From Dipteronia dyeriana (taxonomy: Eukaryota; Streptophyta; Magnoliopsida; Sapindales; Sapindaceae): a DNA stretch of 64,000 nt. Where the stretch lies: positions 3,110,001-3,174,000 of the forward strand of contig CM065296.1 of assembly GCA_032871835.1 (NCBI GenBank), given 5' to 3'. Each line of letters starts with the position of its first letter. Position 1 is the stretch's first letter. The notes below the pieces were generated by a model. It had not been told where the DNA came from. It made no database searches and saw only the letters and a list, made by a program, of their open reading frames with translations. Position numbers and translations under genes: made by a program. This document shows, one piece after another, positions 1 through 10,588 of the stretch.

Positions 1-2533
1 ATTTATAAGAAATGACGACGATGTTTTGTTTATGCTAGGGGAAGATAGGGTAATCCCTCAAGTATGTGTCAGTTTAATTGAGAGGGCTGCAGAAGGTGTC
101 ATCGGTGAAGAAATCCCTCATCATGATAACATCCAACAATTTTGATCTTCAGACGGAAGCAACCAGTTGTTCACAGAAAGAAGTGGGATTGACGGTAGGA
201 AAAAGCTATGTGGTGTCCCACCGAAAGTAGGCAACCATGGTGATATAGTTGGAGCTCAATTGGACAATGATTTCAGTTGTCAAATTGAATTGAACGCTGG
301 ATAGTACAACCACCAATACAGTGAGATGTACAATGAGCGGAACAATGAACCTCATAACCTACCAATCCATGAGGTGGCTAATGAGGCGGCTAATGAGGCA
401 AATTTACATCCGGTACATAATGTACAGAACAATGAGGAAGATGAAGAACGGTTCAAAACGAAAAGTCGTGCAAGACGTGTCCACAGATGTAGTTCCACTG
501 CAGTAGATATAGCTGGGACATCTGAGGTCCGGTCTGATGTAACTCCAGCTGATTCTGAGAATGCCAAAACGTGGGTTATTCCAGAAGCAGAATCATACTC
601 GTTTGGTATGGATGGAAGCAGGAATTTGGTAGAAGATGAACCTACCAGCATGATATATAAAGGTCAATTTTTTCTTACTAAAAAGGATTTGAAGAGATTG
701 GCTGACCATTTTGCAATGCGGCACAACTTCAAGTGGAAGGTGAAAAGGTTGAATAAGACACCATTACATCTGGTTTGTTTGATAGACAACTGTACATGAA
801 AGTTAAGAGCGGTTAGGAGAGATGAAGCGACATACTTTCAAGTATGAAGTTTTATCAACAAACACAGTTGTCCGTTGGAGGAGATTCACCGCCGCCATCG
901 ACAAGCTAGTGCAGTCATAATTAGAGAAATGGTTGCACCTAGATTGCAGCAACAGAATGGTCGACTAATGCGTCCGAATGACATAATCGCAGATATGAAA
1001 ACAATGTATGGCATCCAAATAATGTACAGTAAGGCACATCAAGCCCTTGATTATGCATTGTCACTCACCTATGGAACGCATGAGGAAAGCTTCCAACTGC
1101 TTCCATCATTCGGTTACCTGTTGGAACAACAAAATCCCTAAATGATTACTGACTTACAGTGCGATGAAAATGGTAAATTCCTATACTTTTTCATGTCGTT
1201 GGAGAATTCCAGAGGTGTATGCTTCCAGTTATTGCCGTTGATGGTACCCATTTAAAAGGTAGATTCGGGGGCATAATGTTTGTTGCAACTGCACAAGATG
1301 GGAATGAACAGGTTTATCCAATTGCTTTTGGGTATGGTGACTCGAAAAACAACCTATCATGGGAGTGGTTTTTGGATTGCTTAAAAGGTTCCCTTGTCCA
1401 TATAGATGATTTGGTTTTCATTTCCGATCGACATGTAAGCATTGAAACAGGGATTTCTAAAGTGTTCCCTTATGCCACCCATACCATATGTTGCTGGCAC
1501 TTTTATGAAAATATTAAGAAGAGATATCATAGAAAGGATGTTGCCGCAATAATGGATAAAGCAGCCTGAGCGTACACCGAGTTGAAATATAACCGGCACA
1601 TGGAAGAGTTACACAACTTGCACCCGAATGCATATGAATATGTAATTGATGCCGGTTCACACAAGTGGTCCCGTGTTCACTGCCCCGACAGAAGGTATAG
1701 GGTCATGACAACAAATGCTGCAGAATGCATAAACTCATGCCTTAAATTTGCACGGCAACTGCCTATGTTGACTTTGGCAGAGTTTTTAGGAATATGCTAC
1801 AACGTTGGTTTCACGATCGTCATAGGGCTGCACAATCCATACGTCATCAGTTGACCGACGTAACACATCTTGTGATCCTCAAACGTGTAGAAAAATATAA
1901 TTTTATGACCGTTAATCCAGTTGACTGGAATATATTTTCGATGAAACGGGCTAGAAAATAGTGGACCGTTGACTTAGCCCGGAAGACCTGCACATGTAAC
2001 AAATTCCAAATGGACCTTCTTCCATGTTCTCACGCTCTCGCTGCCGCAATGTACATCATACAATTTTGTGTACGGTTAATATTACTTAAACATCATACAA
2101 TTTTATCATCGTTTTCAATGTTTTTACAGGGACATAAACATAGATTTCACATCCCTCTGTGCGGACTACTACAAGCGACAAACACTTATTGATGCGTACT
2201 CGGTTCCTATTATACCGGTTGGACATCCTTCCACTTGGATTGTGCCATCTGACATCGCCGAGAGAGTCATTTTGAATCCAAGCTCCAGGAGACAAGCAAG
2301 CCGCCCGAAGGCTTCACTCCGTATCTCGTCTTCGGAGAGAAAATCCACACAGAATTGTAGACGATGTCGACAACCAGGACATAATTAGAGGAGATGTTCT
2401 AACCCAGCTTTTACTGATGAAGATCCGAGCAGAGTCATTCCTGAGGAATACAGACGCAAGTGTAGTATCTGTCATACTATTGGTCACAACAGACAGACGT
2501 GCCCTACTAGAGACGGTGGAACTGTGGAATGAA
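1..2533 (+). pseudogene. MURA-like (MULE) transposase, pseudogene, 5' partial
   Basis: DDE transposase of the Mutator superfamily, which would cut and join element ends in the nucleus. Seen in order: an N-terminal MuDR-type region (about 640-800, TKKDLKRLADHFAMRHNFKW), a helical linker (875-1138), the catalytic core from 1219 with AVDGTHLKGRFGG and later CCWHFYENIKK, a SWIM zinc finger (about 1989-2039, C-x-C...C-x-H, CTCNKFQ...CSHAL) and a C-terminal zinc knuckle (about 2461-2502, CSICHTIGHNRQTC). The gene is dead: in-frame TGA codons occur near 144, 797, 845 and 1567, and the reading frame changes between about 1140 and 1219 and again before 2010. The SWIM plus CCHC order is typical of plant MULE transposases, so the family call is firm. 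Confidence 0.9.
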
Positions 2534-2805
2534 TTTAGGCGTTATAATGATGACATTGTTATAATTTGAACTCGTATGACTTGTTAAGTAACTGAAATGC
2601 AATTGTATTTAAATATGATTTGTATATATACAAATGTAAAAAATTTTATACAAAAGAATTTGTAAATATACAATAGAATTGGTAAATGTACAAAACTGTT
2701 GGTACATATACAAAAGAATTTGTAAATATACAAAGTAATTAGAACATATAAAACAGAATTGGTACGTATACACATGAATTACTATAGAAATCTATACGGG
2801 CCTGG

Positions 2806-3160
2806 AGTTTGCAAATATTTCAACCGTCATCTTGTCCCGAATGATCCCCATATCGTCTTCAGACCAATCAAAATCTTTTTTGTTCGCCAGTATGTACTCG
2901 ATCAATCTCAACGTGTGTGGACCACAGTTACCCCTGAAGTTGGACACATTAACAAGCTTTAATAAAACATTAGGTTTATACTAATACAATCTTAAAGTGA
3001 CTATTACGTAATGTCTTACGATTGCTTCTGCTGGGGGATATGTTTTCCCGACACGATGCTGACATCAAAGGGCTTACTTGTCTTCTTAAATTTCAACAGT
3101 CCTGCCACTCGTTTAGTATGAAACCCCGCCTGATGCAACATCAAGGGCACAAAGTAGCGC
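2806..3160 (-). pseudogene. Ulp1-like (C48) cysteine protease domain of the MULE second gene
   Basis: Read on the minus strand, 3160 to 3020 contains RYFVPLMLHQAGF followed by FDVSIVSGKHIPQQ, and 2960 to 2806 contains FRGNCGPHTLRLIEYILANK. The IPQQ...G-x-CG arrangement is the C-terminal half of Ulp1/SENP-type proteases: the Q of the oxyanion region and the catalytic Cys of the NCG motif are both kept. The His and Asp residues expected upstream were not located with confidence because the frame breaks near 3100 and 3340. The two blocks are separated by a stop at about 3018, which could also be an intron. This is the 3' end of the gene whose 5' end is at about 7312. Confidence 0.7.
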
Positions 3161-4275
3161 AACAGGGCTATCTGCTACTTTCAGATATGATCTTAGACCT
3201 CCTGTCTCCAGGGGTCGACTATGAACATCTTTCCGCATGTGAGGTCCACAGTCACCAGCAGTCAATGTTGGTACCCAATGTTGCACGGTATCAGGACCTG
3301 GAAACTTCAACAACAGGTGTTAGGATGTACAAAGCCATTTATATATACAATTGCAAACCATGTCAAGTAACACTTACCATGTCAACCTCGTGCCACGGAC
3401 GGCATCCAATCGGGGCACCCCTAAGGAGCGTTGTGAGGTCATCATCCTTCCATCAAGACCTCAAAAAACTCTAACGGTTCGGGGTGATCTGCCCATGAGA
3501 ATCGCGAGGCATCATTTTCCTGTACTGGTGCTCCAGAAAGGGCTGCAGAAACAAAAACACAAATTTATTTTTGTTTTCCATACATACATAAAACAACGCG
3601 TTATCATTATTAATTTCAGTACTTACAAAAAATTGCGAGTCCAATATGTTAACCATTTGACTATACACATTCGGGAATGCCTGTTGATGCTTCCAAAGAA
3701 TATGGAGGTACGCGTCCATATGCTGGGAATATAAACACGTTAAGAAATGTTAGGATGCTTACACATCTAAAACAAATACTGAAATCAGGATTTACGGTCC
3801 CACATACCTCATCATCAACATCCATGAAGTTGGTTTGAACCGATGAAACAATGCAGCATCAACAGGCTCCAGCAAATCAACATCACGTCTGTATTAATGT
3901 TCCAACAGCTACACATTTATATAATGCATTACAAGAAAATCGGCCACCTAAATAATAATGAATTTTACTTACAGTTCCCCGTTTACTTTCTTCTTGAAGG
4001 CTCGGTACACCTTCAACTTGTCACCGTCCACCAGTTCCTAGGGACCAAATATGTGGTCAGGTCCTTCTACTATTACCCTTTCCCTTTTAGGTCGGCACAG
4101 ATCTGTGTACGGGCTAACCAACTGCCAACTGCACTTCAGTACACGCATGTGCTGTCAAACTCCCATCGATGGGGTGTGCTGAGATGAGGATAAGGGAGGG
4201 GGAGTCTGCTGCTCGAGGGGAGGTAGAGGGGGAGCCTGCTGCTCGGACGTCGGTGGCGGGGGAGCCTGCTACTCT

Positions 4276-4773
4276 CTAGAAGGTGGAGGGGGAGCCTACT
4301 GCTCGGTTGGAGGTGGAGGGGAGGGGGAGCCTGCTGCTCAGACGTTGGTTGCAGGGAAGCCTACTGCTCGTTAGGAAGTGGCGGGGGAGCCTACTGCTCG
4401 GACATCGATGGAGGGGGAGCCTGCTCCTCGCTATGAGATGGATGGGGAGCCTGTGAATTGTTCTGAGCGGGAGAGGGAGCCTACGAATCGCTCTGAGCAG
4501 GATGGGGAGCCTGTGAATGGCTCTGAGCGGAGGGGGGGCTGCTGGCTCAGAGGGGGAAGGGGGAGACTGAGCCCCACTATCCAGAAATGCCTCTCCGGTA
4601 TGTGAATCCTCTGTATGGGTCCTAAAGCCTTGAAGGCTCCCGATCAATGCAAGCAACTCCCTATGTTGTTGCTGTCGATCCTCCTCGCTCTTCCGAAACA
4701 AATCGAGCAAATCCTGGTACTGTTGTTGTCGATCCTCCTCACTCTTTCGGAGGGCTTCACGCAACTCCTTCAA
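4276..4773 (-). pseudogene. Coiled-coil and proline-rich middle part of the MULE Ulp1-like gene
   Basis: An open frame of 165 codons on the minus strand lies between the DUF1985 part and the protease part of the same element gene. It starts with a heptad-like, charged segment (KSEEDRQQQYQDLLDLFRKS, with the KSEEDRQQQ block repeated) predicted to form a coiled coil, then runs into a Pro/Arg/Leu-rich low-complexity tail encoded by imperfect repeats of a GGGGGAGCCTGCTGCTC-type unit (about 4196-4560). Such linkers between DUF1985 and the Ulp1 domain are common in plant transposon proteins. I do not assign a function. Exon boundaries are unknown; a 44-base CCCTCA array (5041-5083) follows upstream. 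Confidence 0.45.
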
Positions 4774-5040
4774 GTTATATTCTAAACGGGCCTGAAATCA
4801 TGCAACTTTATTAATACAAAAAGAATCAACAACTCTTGTTAATAAAAATAAAATTACCATCTCAACATACCTCCTCATCAAGTCGAACGCCTGCACGGGA
4901 ATCCTCTGTAGCGAAACCAGTTCCTAGGGTGGTAAACCGAACCTGTCTCACTCACCAAGGAGATGACTCAGATTCTCCAGTGTCCATGCCTCTGAAATCT
5001 GGACCTGTAGGGTCTGAAGCCTCCGTCTCAGTACACCTCC

Positions 5041-5083
<43 letters not shown>
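5041..5083. repeat. CCCTCA hexamer microsatellite
   Basis: About seven uninterrupted copies of CCCTCA. It lies inside the MULE protease gene, where it would encode a Gly-Glu or Arg-Val dipeptide run on the minus strand depending on frame. Confidence 0.95.
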
Positions 5084-5500
5084 GGGATGAACTGCACTTG
5101 TAGTCGGCTTAGGGACAGTATGAAGGTAAACCCTGTCATTCTGCACATACGGGCTCCCCCCTCACTTAGGCCTACAAAGTACGGGGCCACCGCCTCAGCT
5201 GCTGTGGGCACGATTTCCGTCCTCGCCGACATCTGAAAGCGTAGTTAGATAAATTTCATTGTTACTTATCGTAAGTAATATAAATTACTTAACAAAAAAA
5301 TAAACTACCCTAGAACTAAAAATCTTCTCCAGCTTCTCCCCTCTAGGTTGTTTGGTCAACTCTCACTTTAACAACCGAGGGGAAAGGTCTGAAACCCTTC
5401 GAGTCCCGAAAACGACACTCACTTGGAGGATCACCTCAAAAGCAAATATCTGCATCAAAGATACGTACAGTTATAATCCAAAATAATTTTGGATTAAAAA

Positions 5501-6322
5501 TTAAATGTACATGTTGGAAATCAAATTTCTTACCAAAAGGGCATGTGATAGACCGTATATGTTGTACCCCTCCACGGAATGTCCAACATCTCCCTGTGAC
5601 TGTTGCCGTCTCTCCTCACGGCGTTGCGGTAAGACATGCTTGAATGAAAATATAGAATGCCTATAGACGTGGGCACCCCACGGGAAGGCATCGAAGGCAT
5701 TGAGGTCTTCTACCAACCGAAACTGCCAAACTAGAATCTTCAATCTCTTGTCCACCTCCATCAGTATCCAGTTCAACATGTAAATGAGGCATAACATCAT
5801 AGCATCGTACACCTGTTGAAACTCTCCTTGGGTAAGAACAACCCTCAAGTCATCCAACGATACCTCATCATGTGCAGGAAAGTACCGTTGATGTATGCCA
5901 TTCTCAACTGCAACATACATACTTGTGTCCGGTACGACTCCAAAACACAATCCGGTGATGAGGCTAAATTTCACCTTCAAAAACCTCACCACATGGTTCC
6001 CTAACAAGAACCGCATCTTATTTGTCGGCCATTCATGGTCCAACTCCCGCAACAGCAGCTGATGAATAACACCACCCAAAAACTTCATCTCCTGGTGCAT
6101 CGACATGAAATGCCCGAAATAGAAGGCCATGAACCGACACCGATCCTCAACAACAAACTCTTCAGGGACCCGATTAAGTGCATCGTCTATACGGGCGAGG
6201 GCTCAAAATGGTCGTGTCGGGTCAATTTTCCCTTGAACCAATCTCCCTCTGCAGTTTTAAGCAATTCCTTCATACTGCTCGTCGTCTGCAATGTCCAGAA
6301 ACAGTACATCAATAAACTGCAC
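5501..6322 (-). pseudogene. DUF1985 domain of the MULE Ulp1-like gene
   Basis: A 209-codon open frame (6130 to 5501) reads FGHFMSMHQEMKFLGGVIHQ and, further on, FLKVKFSLITGLCFG, the signature order of DUF1985 (a domain found in plant proteins with a C-terminal Ulp1 protease, mostly transposon-derived). A probable 3' splice site (TTTTGTGCAG on the minus strand, about 6322) starts the exon, and the sequence from 6300 to 6130 continues the same protein in another frame (starting MKELLKTAEGDWFKG), so there is at least one frameshift near 6170. The domain is otherwise long and free of stops. It belongs to the same minus-strand gene as the Ulp1-like block. Confidence 0.7.
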
Positions 6323-6334
6323 AAAAATTAAAAA

Positions 6335-7110
6335 AATATTCTCGATTGTTTGAAACAAATTCTCGATACTTTTAAAATATTCTCGATGTTTGAAAAAGTT
6401 CTCGATTTGTTTAAAAAGTTCTCGATCCTTTGAAATTAGTCTCGATCCTTTGTAAAACCTCTCGATTCATTGAAAAAACTTCTCGATCATTTGAAAAAGT
6501 TCTCGACCCTTTGAAAAACATTCTCGATCGTTAGAAAATATTCACGATCCTTTGAAAATACTCTCGATCCTTTGAAAATACTCTCAATCCTTTGAAAATA
6601 CTCTCAATCCTTTGAAAAATGTTCTCGATCAATTTAAAAAATCTCGACCCTTTGAAAATATTCTCGAACCCTTGAAAATTATCTTGATCCTTTGAAAAAC
6701 CTCTCGATTCTTTGAAAAATCTTCTCGATCATTTTCTGAAATCTGGACCCTTTGGAAAACATTCTTGATCGTTTGAAAACATTCTCGATCCTTTGAAAAT
6801 AGTCTCGACACTTTGACAAACCTCTCGATTCTTTGAAAAATCTTCTCGATTCGATGACAAATCTTCTCGATTCGATCATTTTAAAAATTCTCGATCCTTT
6901 GAAAAACATTCTCGATCGTTATCATAATATTCTTGATCTTTTTTAAAAATTCTCGATCCTTTCAAAATAGTCTCGATCCTTTGAAAAACCTTTGATTCTA
7001 TGAAAAATATTCTCGATCATTTAACAAAAGCTCGATCACTTTGAAAAATATTCTCGATCACTTTGAAAAACCTCTCGAATCTTTCTAAAAAATTTCCTCG
7101 ATCTCGCTTG
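6335..7110. repeat. Minisatellite of about 20 bp, consensus TTCTCGATCCTTTGAAAAA
   Basis: Roughly 38 imperfect copies of a 19-22 bp unit built on TCTCGATC(C/A)TTTGAAAA. The unit length varies through the run of A and occasional insertions. It sits between a probable first exon (ATGACAGAG then GTAAGT on the minus strand, 7312-7299) and the DUF1985 exon (3' splice site near 6322), so it fills an intron of the MULE Ulp1-like gene. No coding role is likely; the short ORFs in it are by-products of the repeat. Confidence 0.9.
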
Positions 7111-7298
7111 AAATATTCTCGATTTAGTTTTATTTCAAAACAAAAATTGCTCGATACCAGAATATTGAACCTCATTTCAAACCCAAACCAAAACCACAAC
7201 CAGTGTCAACCCTAATCTACAATTTCAATCAATAGAACAAGTCTAAAATGCAATGATAAGTTATGAACAATAAATCGATAAATAAAACAAACTGAACT

Positions 7299-7312
7299 TA
7301 CCTCTGTCATCG
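7299..7312 (-). other. Probable first coding exon and 5' splice site of the MULE Ulp1-like gene
   Basis: On the minus strand ATGACAGAG is followed directly by GTAAGTTC, a strong plant 5' splice site. With the acceptor near 6322 this would make a three-codon first coding exon and a 977-nt intron. Plausible but not proven; the ATG choice is inference. Confidence 0.35.
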
Positions 7313-7675
7313 CTGTGAAATGTACTGTTTTGCCGTTCCGATCAATAAGCTGTTGATTTGCTCGCCGTCGATTTCATTGCCGTCGGTTTCTTTCTCACTG
7401 TTGCTTTTCTCAGACTCACAAAACAATAAATTTTCTCTCTTTTTCAATTTTGTCGGGGTATTCTCGTCTCTTTACGTTAAATGGTGCCTTTAAACTTACA
7501 TTACTAAACTGGTGATATTTGCATAACACCCTTCTCAAATAGTGCCATTTATTTTTAGAGCCCTTTCTAATAGATCTACTATAAGTAGATTTTTTATCAA
7601 TAGATGTTTTTTAAAAGCCCAACCAAACAAGCTCTTAATCTGTTTTAAAATTAATGGATTGTTGGATATTAATTT

Positions 7676-8596
7676 GAGAGAAAATCAAAAGTAACCACAA
7701 CTATTATGAAAATTTTGTTTTTAACCAGGTACGAAAATTTATTTGTTAATAGCCACTTTTTTAAAAAATAATCAGTGTATGTCTGTAAATTACAAAAATA
7801 CCTCAGGATTTGATTTTAAAAAAAAAACTGAAAGAAAACTTGAAATCATGACTAAAATCTGGAATCAAACTTGAAATCATGGAAATGAACTTGAAACTTG
7901 AATTCTTGTTTAAAAAAATGAAATTTTGAAACTTGAAATCTTGCTTTAATTGAAATGTTGAAACTTGAAATCTTGACTAAATTGAAAGTTGAAACTTGAA
8001 ATGTTCTGGGTTTTTAGTTCTTCGTTTTCAAATTTTTAAACTTGAAATGTTGTCTAAATTGAAACGTTGAAACTTGAAATGTTGACTAAATTGAAATGTT
8101 CAAACTTGAAATGTTCTAGGTTTCTAATATTTCATTTTCTTTCCTTTTTTTTCAGCAGATCTAATCGCCGGCGGAGGGGGAGCTCGACGGTGTTGTTGTG
8201 CGGTCGTGAAGCCCAGGCGACGGCACTCCGACAAGCCGTCGACGACATGTGAGAGAAAAAGGAAAGGAGAGAGAAAGACGAGAGAGAGCTGTGGGGAGAG
8301 AGAATAGAGGTTGGGTGAGAGAAAGATGAGGCCGGCGACAGTTCGCCTGCCTTCGCAAGGATGCCGGCGACGGTTCACCGGTGAGAGAGAGAGAGGAAAG
8401 GAGAGAGAGGAAGCGAGGAGAGAGAGGAAAGGAGAGAGAAAAAAATGAGAGAGGAGAGAGAAAGTGATTGGGGATTATTTTTATATGGGGGCATTCAAGT
8501 AATTTCTCAAAAAAGTGGCTATTAACAAATAAATTTATGTATGTGGTTAAAAACAAAATTTCTATAATACTTATGGTTATTTTGGGCAATTTCCAC
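7676..8596. mobile_element. Non-autonomous MULE with TIRs and 9-bp TSD
   Basis: The two ends are inverted repeats of roughly 85-90 bp: for example TTTATTTGTTAATAGCCACT at 7738-7757 matches the reverse complement of 8510-8529. The element is flanked by a perfect 9-bp direct repeat TATTAATTT (7667-7675 and 8597-8605), the target size of Mutator-like elements. No transposase is present. The inside has a block of GAAACTTGAAAT repeats (7830-8115) and a GC-richer segment (8160-8400) that stands out from the surroundings and reads like a captured gene fragment followed by GAGAGA-rich DNA. Confidence 0.85.
7830..8115. repeat. GAAACTTGAAAT-type tandem repeat inside the 7676-8596 MULE
   Basis: Many imperfect copies of a 12-20 bp unit (TTGAAACTTGAAATCTTG and variants) in tandem. 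Non-coding. Confidence 0.8.
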
Positions 8597-8790
8597 TATT
8601 AATTTTGGTCATTTGAATAGTTCAAAGCCAAAAAACCCAAATCAAACCTAACTAAAAAAAAATCAGTTAAAACATATTACATAATAATAAAAATATAAAA
8701 AACATATCCATACTTTCCAAACTCCAAAATAAAAGTTTAAAAATCAGTTAAAGTACATGACATAATAATATCTCCCAAAAAATAAATAAT

Positions 8791-9306
8791 CCAACTCCAA
8801 ATAAAAAATACAACTAAAATAACTTCAAATCAAAATTGCATATAGTCAATTAAAATGACATTTCAATTCTAGTTTCAACACCAAATTTCACATACATAAA
8901 AAAAATGCATTCAATTTTATCACTCCACCTGATGTTTGCAAATACAAAAAAAAAAAAAATGCATGTCAATCAATCTTTAGCTCCATAGAAACAAAAAAAA
9001 ATGCATATTACAACAATTAAAGGTTTACTGGGCTTACCTTCATGGCTTCCAAACTCCAAATAAAAATACAACTAAAATAACTCCAAATCAAAATTGCAAT
9101 TAGTCAATTAAAATAACATTTCAATTCTAGTTTCAACACCATATTTCACATACATAAAAAAATGCATTCAATTTTATCACTCCACCTGATGCCTGCAAAT
9201 ACAAAAAATTATATATGCATGTCATTCAATCTTTAGCTCCATAGAAACAAAAATATAATTATGCATATTACAACAATTAAAGGTTTACCGGGCTTACCTT
9301 CATGGC

Positions 9307-9310
<4 letters not shown>
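8791..9310. repeat. Tandem duplication of a roughly 258-bp AT-rich unit
   Basis: Unit 1 (8791-9048) and unit 2 (9049-about 9310) agree over their whole length, from ACTCCAAATAAAAA through CACTCCACCTGATG to the shared end GGGCTTACCTTCATGGCTTC. Differences are mainly lengths of A runs and a few substitutions. No coding capacity is seen. Confidence 0.85.

Positions 9311-9345
<35 letters not shown>
9311..9345. repeat. TA microsatellite
   Basis: About 17 TA dinucleotides directly at the end of the second 258-bp tandem unit and before a GGGTTGGGTT-rich repeat. Confidence 0.95.
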
Positions 9346-9348
<3 letters not shown>

Positions 9349-9930
9349 TTTGGCAATTTGGGTCACGATACAATGGGTCGATACAAACTCGATGAATTTG
9401 GGTTGGGTTGGGTAATTTGGGTCACGATAAAATGGGTTGATACGAACTCAATGAATTTGGGTTGGGTTGGGTCAAGCTAAATGGGTTGACCCGTTTAACT
9501 AGTTTAATAAACGGGTCGTGTCGGGTTAACAGGTTGACACGATTAGTTAAGACATATATGTAATTTAAAATTAAATGGGGGATATATTTGTAATTTGACT
9601 ACTAATATATATTAAACTTTATCTTGAAGTTGTGGTTTAGTTATTTATTATGTTTGTTTTTTGAAGGATATGTTTAAATTATGTTTAGATTATGTTTTTA
9701 ATAAATTTTAATATAGTAAAACCAATCGGTTTGGATGACTAAATGACTGGATCTGACCCATTAGATCTGGCCGTTAGGAAAATAGGTTAAACGGCTCGTG
9801 TTGAGTGACACGTTAATTAAATGGGTTGGGTTGGGTTTGAAAACTTCAACCCGTTTAATATCGGGTCAACCCGATACAACTCGTTTATTAAATGGGTCGT
9901 GTCAGGTTTGGTCCAACCCGACCTACGATA
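9346..9930. repeat. Dispersed GGGTTGGGTT/AACCCGAC-rich repeat, family unclear
   Basis: Enriched at both ends in GGGTTGGGTT and in ACGGGTCGTGTCGGGTT and its inverse (AACCCGAC), with an AT-rich middle. The 42-bp segment ending GAATTTGGGTTGGGTTGGGT occurs twice in tandem (about 9355-9470). This composition is common in plant non-autonomous DNA elements, but no clean TIR or TSD could be matched here, so the class is left open. Confidence 0.5.
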
Positions 9931-10199
9931 ACAGGAAGCACAGTACAATATAGAGCAATTCTAGAAACATATAAGGAATAAAAGACAAAATAAATAAGCA
10001 GTCAACTGTTCAACAATACAAATACAAATAAAAAATACAATTGGTCAGTACGTGGCGTTGTCTGCACAAGTCTACTCTACCAGCATCAATCTGGGTACGA
10101 GTATGTCTGAGTATTCCAGTCGATATGCTAGACCAGAATATAACAATATGTCATAAAATTAAAAGATAATAGGGTATATAGTCGCTTACAGTGATAAAC
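9931..10199. other. No gene seen
   Basis: AT-rich, no long ORF, no recognisable repeat end. It separates the GGGTT-rich repeat from the 3' end of the pararetrovirus. Confidence 0.6.
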
Positions 10200-10241
10200 A
10201 GAATAGTCTGACAGCAAAGTGTACAGAAATAAGTCTCAAAC

Positions 10242-10377
10242 TTTATTTATGAGATTCAGAAATTTACAGTAGAGGAAAAGAAAGAACAAAGCTTTGCAAG
10301 AGCTTTTAAAGAAACTTAGAAAATCTCAAGGAAACTGAACATGAACCTTCTGCAAGCCTAAACAACCTATTTATAGA
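10242..10377 (-). promoter_or_regulatory. Pararetroviral promoter core: TATA box and polyA signal
   Basis: On the minus strand CTATAAATAG (10377-10368) forms a strong plant TATA box, and AATAAA (10247-10242) lies about 120 nt downstream. This spacing matches a pregenomic-RNA promoter followed by the short terminally redundant region ending in a polyA signal. It lies downstream of the second ORF, where caulimovirids keep their large intergenic region. Initiation would be expected near 10340. I did not see the usual tRNA-Met primer-binding sequence further downstream, so the copy probably ends between the polyA signal and the leader. Confidence 0.6.
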
Positions 10378-10588
10378 ACAAAACTTAACCAATATTTGGA
10401 TAGTAACCATGGTTAAGTTACTTTACATCTGAATTATTGAAAAAGATAAGTCACTATTTTCTTTTTGACTTGTCGGATAAGATTCTTCACTGTTTTCTTT
10501 TTGACTTTGTCAGAGCATCTTTGCTTTTGCTTTAATAAAAGTGATAATCTTGTCTGCCATCATGACAAGATAAGCTTCATGGATCATG

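Larger units (their letters stand above)
1..7450. mobile_element. Kaonashi-type MULE, decayed, left end outside window
   Basis: Two transposon genes converge here: a MURA-like transposase on + (up to about 2533) and a DUF1985 plus Ulp1-like protease gene on - (about 2806 to 7312). This pair is what is known of Kaonashi (KI) Mutator-like elements in plants, which carry a SUMO-protease-like second ORF. Both genes are broken. I saw no long terminal inverted repeat at the right end near 7450, which fits the KI group, often described as lacking long TIRs; the right boundary is a guess from where the 5' leader of the protease gene fades out. The left end lies before the window. Confidence 0.75.

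Noticed and set aside
6335..7110. Regular spacing of repeats considered as a CRISPR-like array
   Set aside because: Units are contiguous and degenerate, without unique spacers, and the DNA is from a plant genome.
6629..7199. Three overlapping minus-strand frames of 60-76 codons rich in Phe, Lys, Arg and Ser
   Set aside because: They are translations of the CTCGATC-TTTGAAAA minisatellite, so their open state follows from the repeat, not from coding selection.
8124..8589. Long minus frame (142 codons) with Leu/Ser/Pro-rich protein
   Set aside because: It reads through GAGAGA-rich DNA and the TIR of the non-autonomous MULE; no domain and no promoter context.
9346..9930. Telomere-like GGGTT repeats
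   Set aside because: The motif is GGGTTGGGTT with mixed spacing, not the plant TTTAGGG repeat, and lies in a dispersed element.
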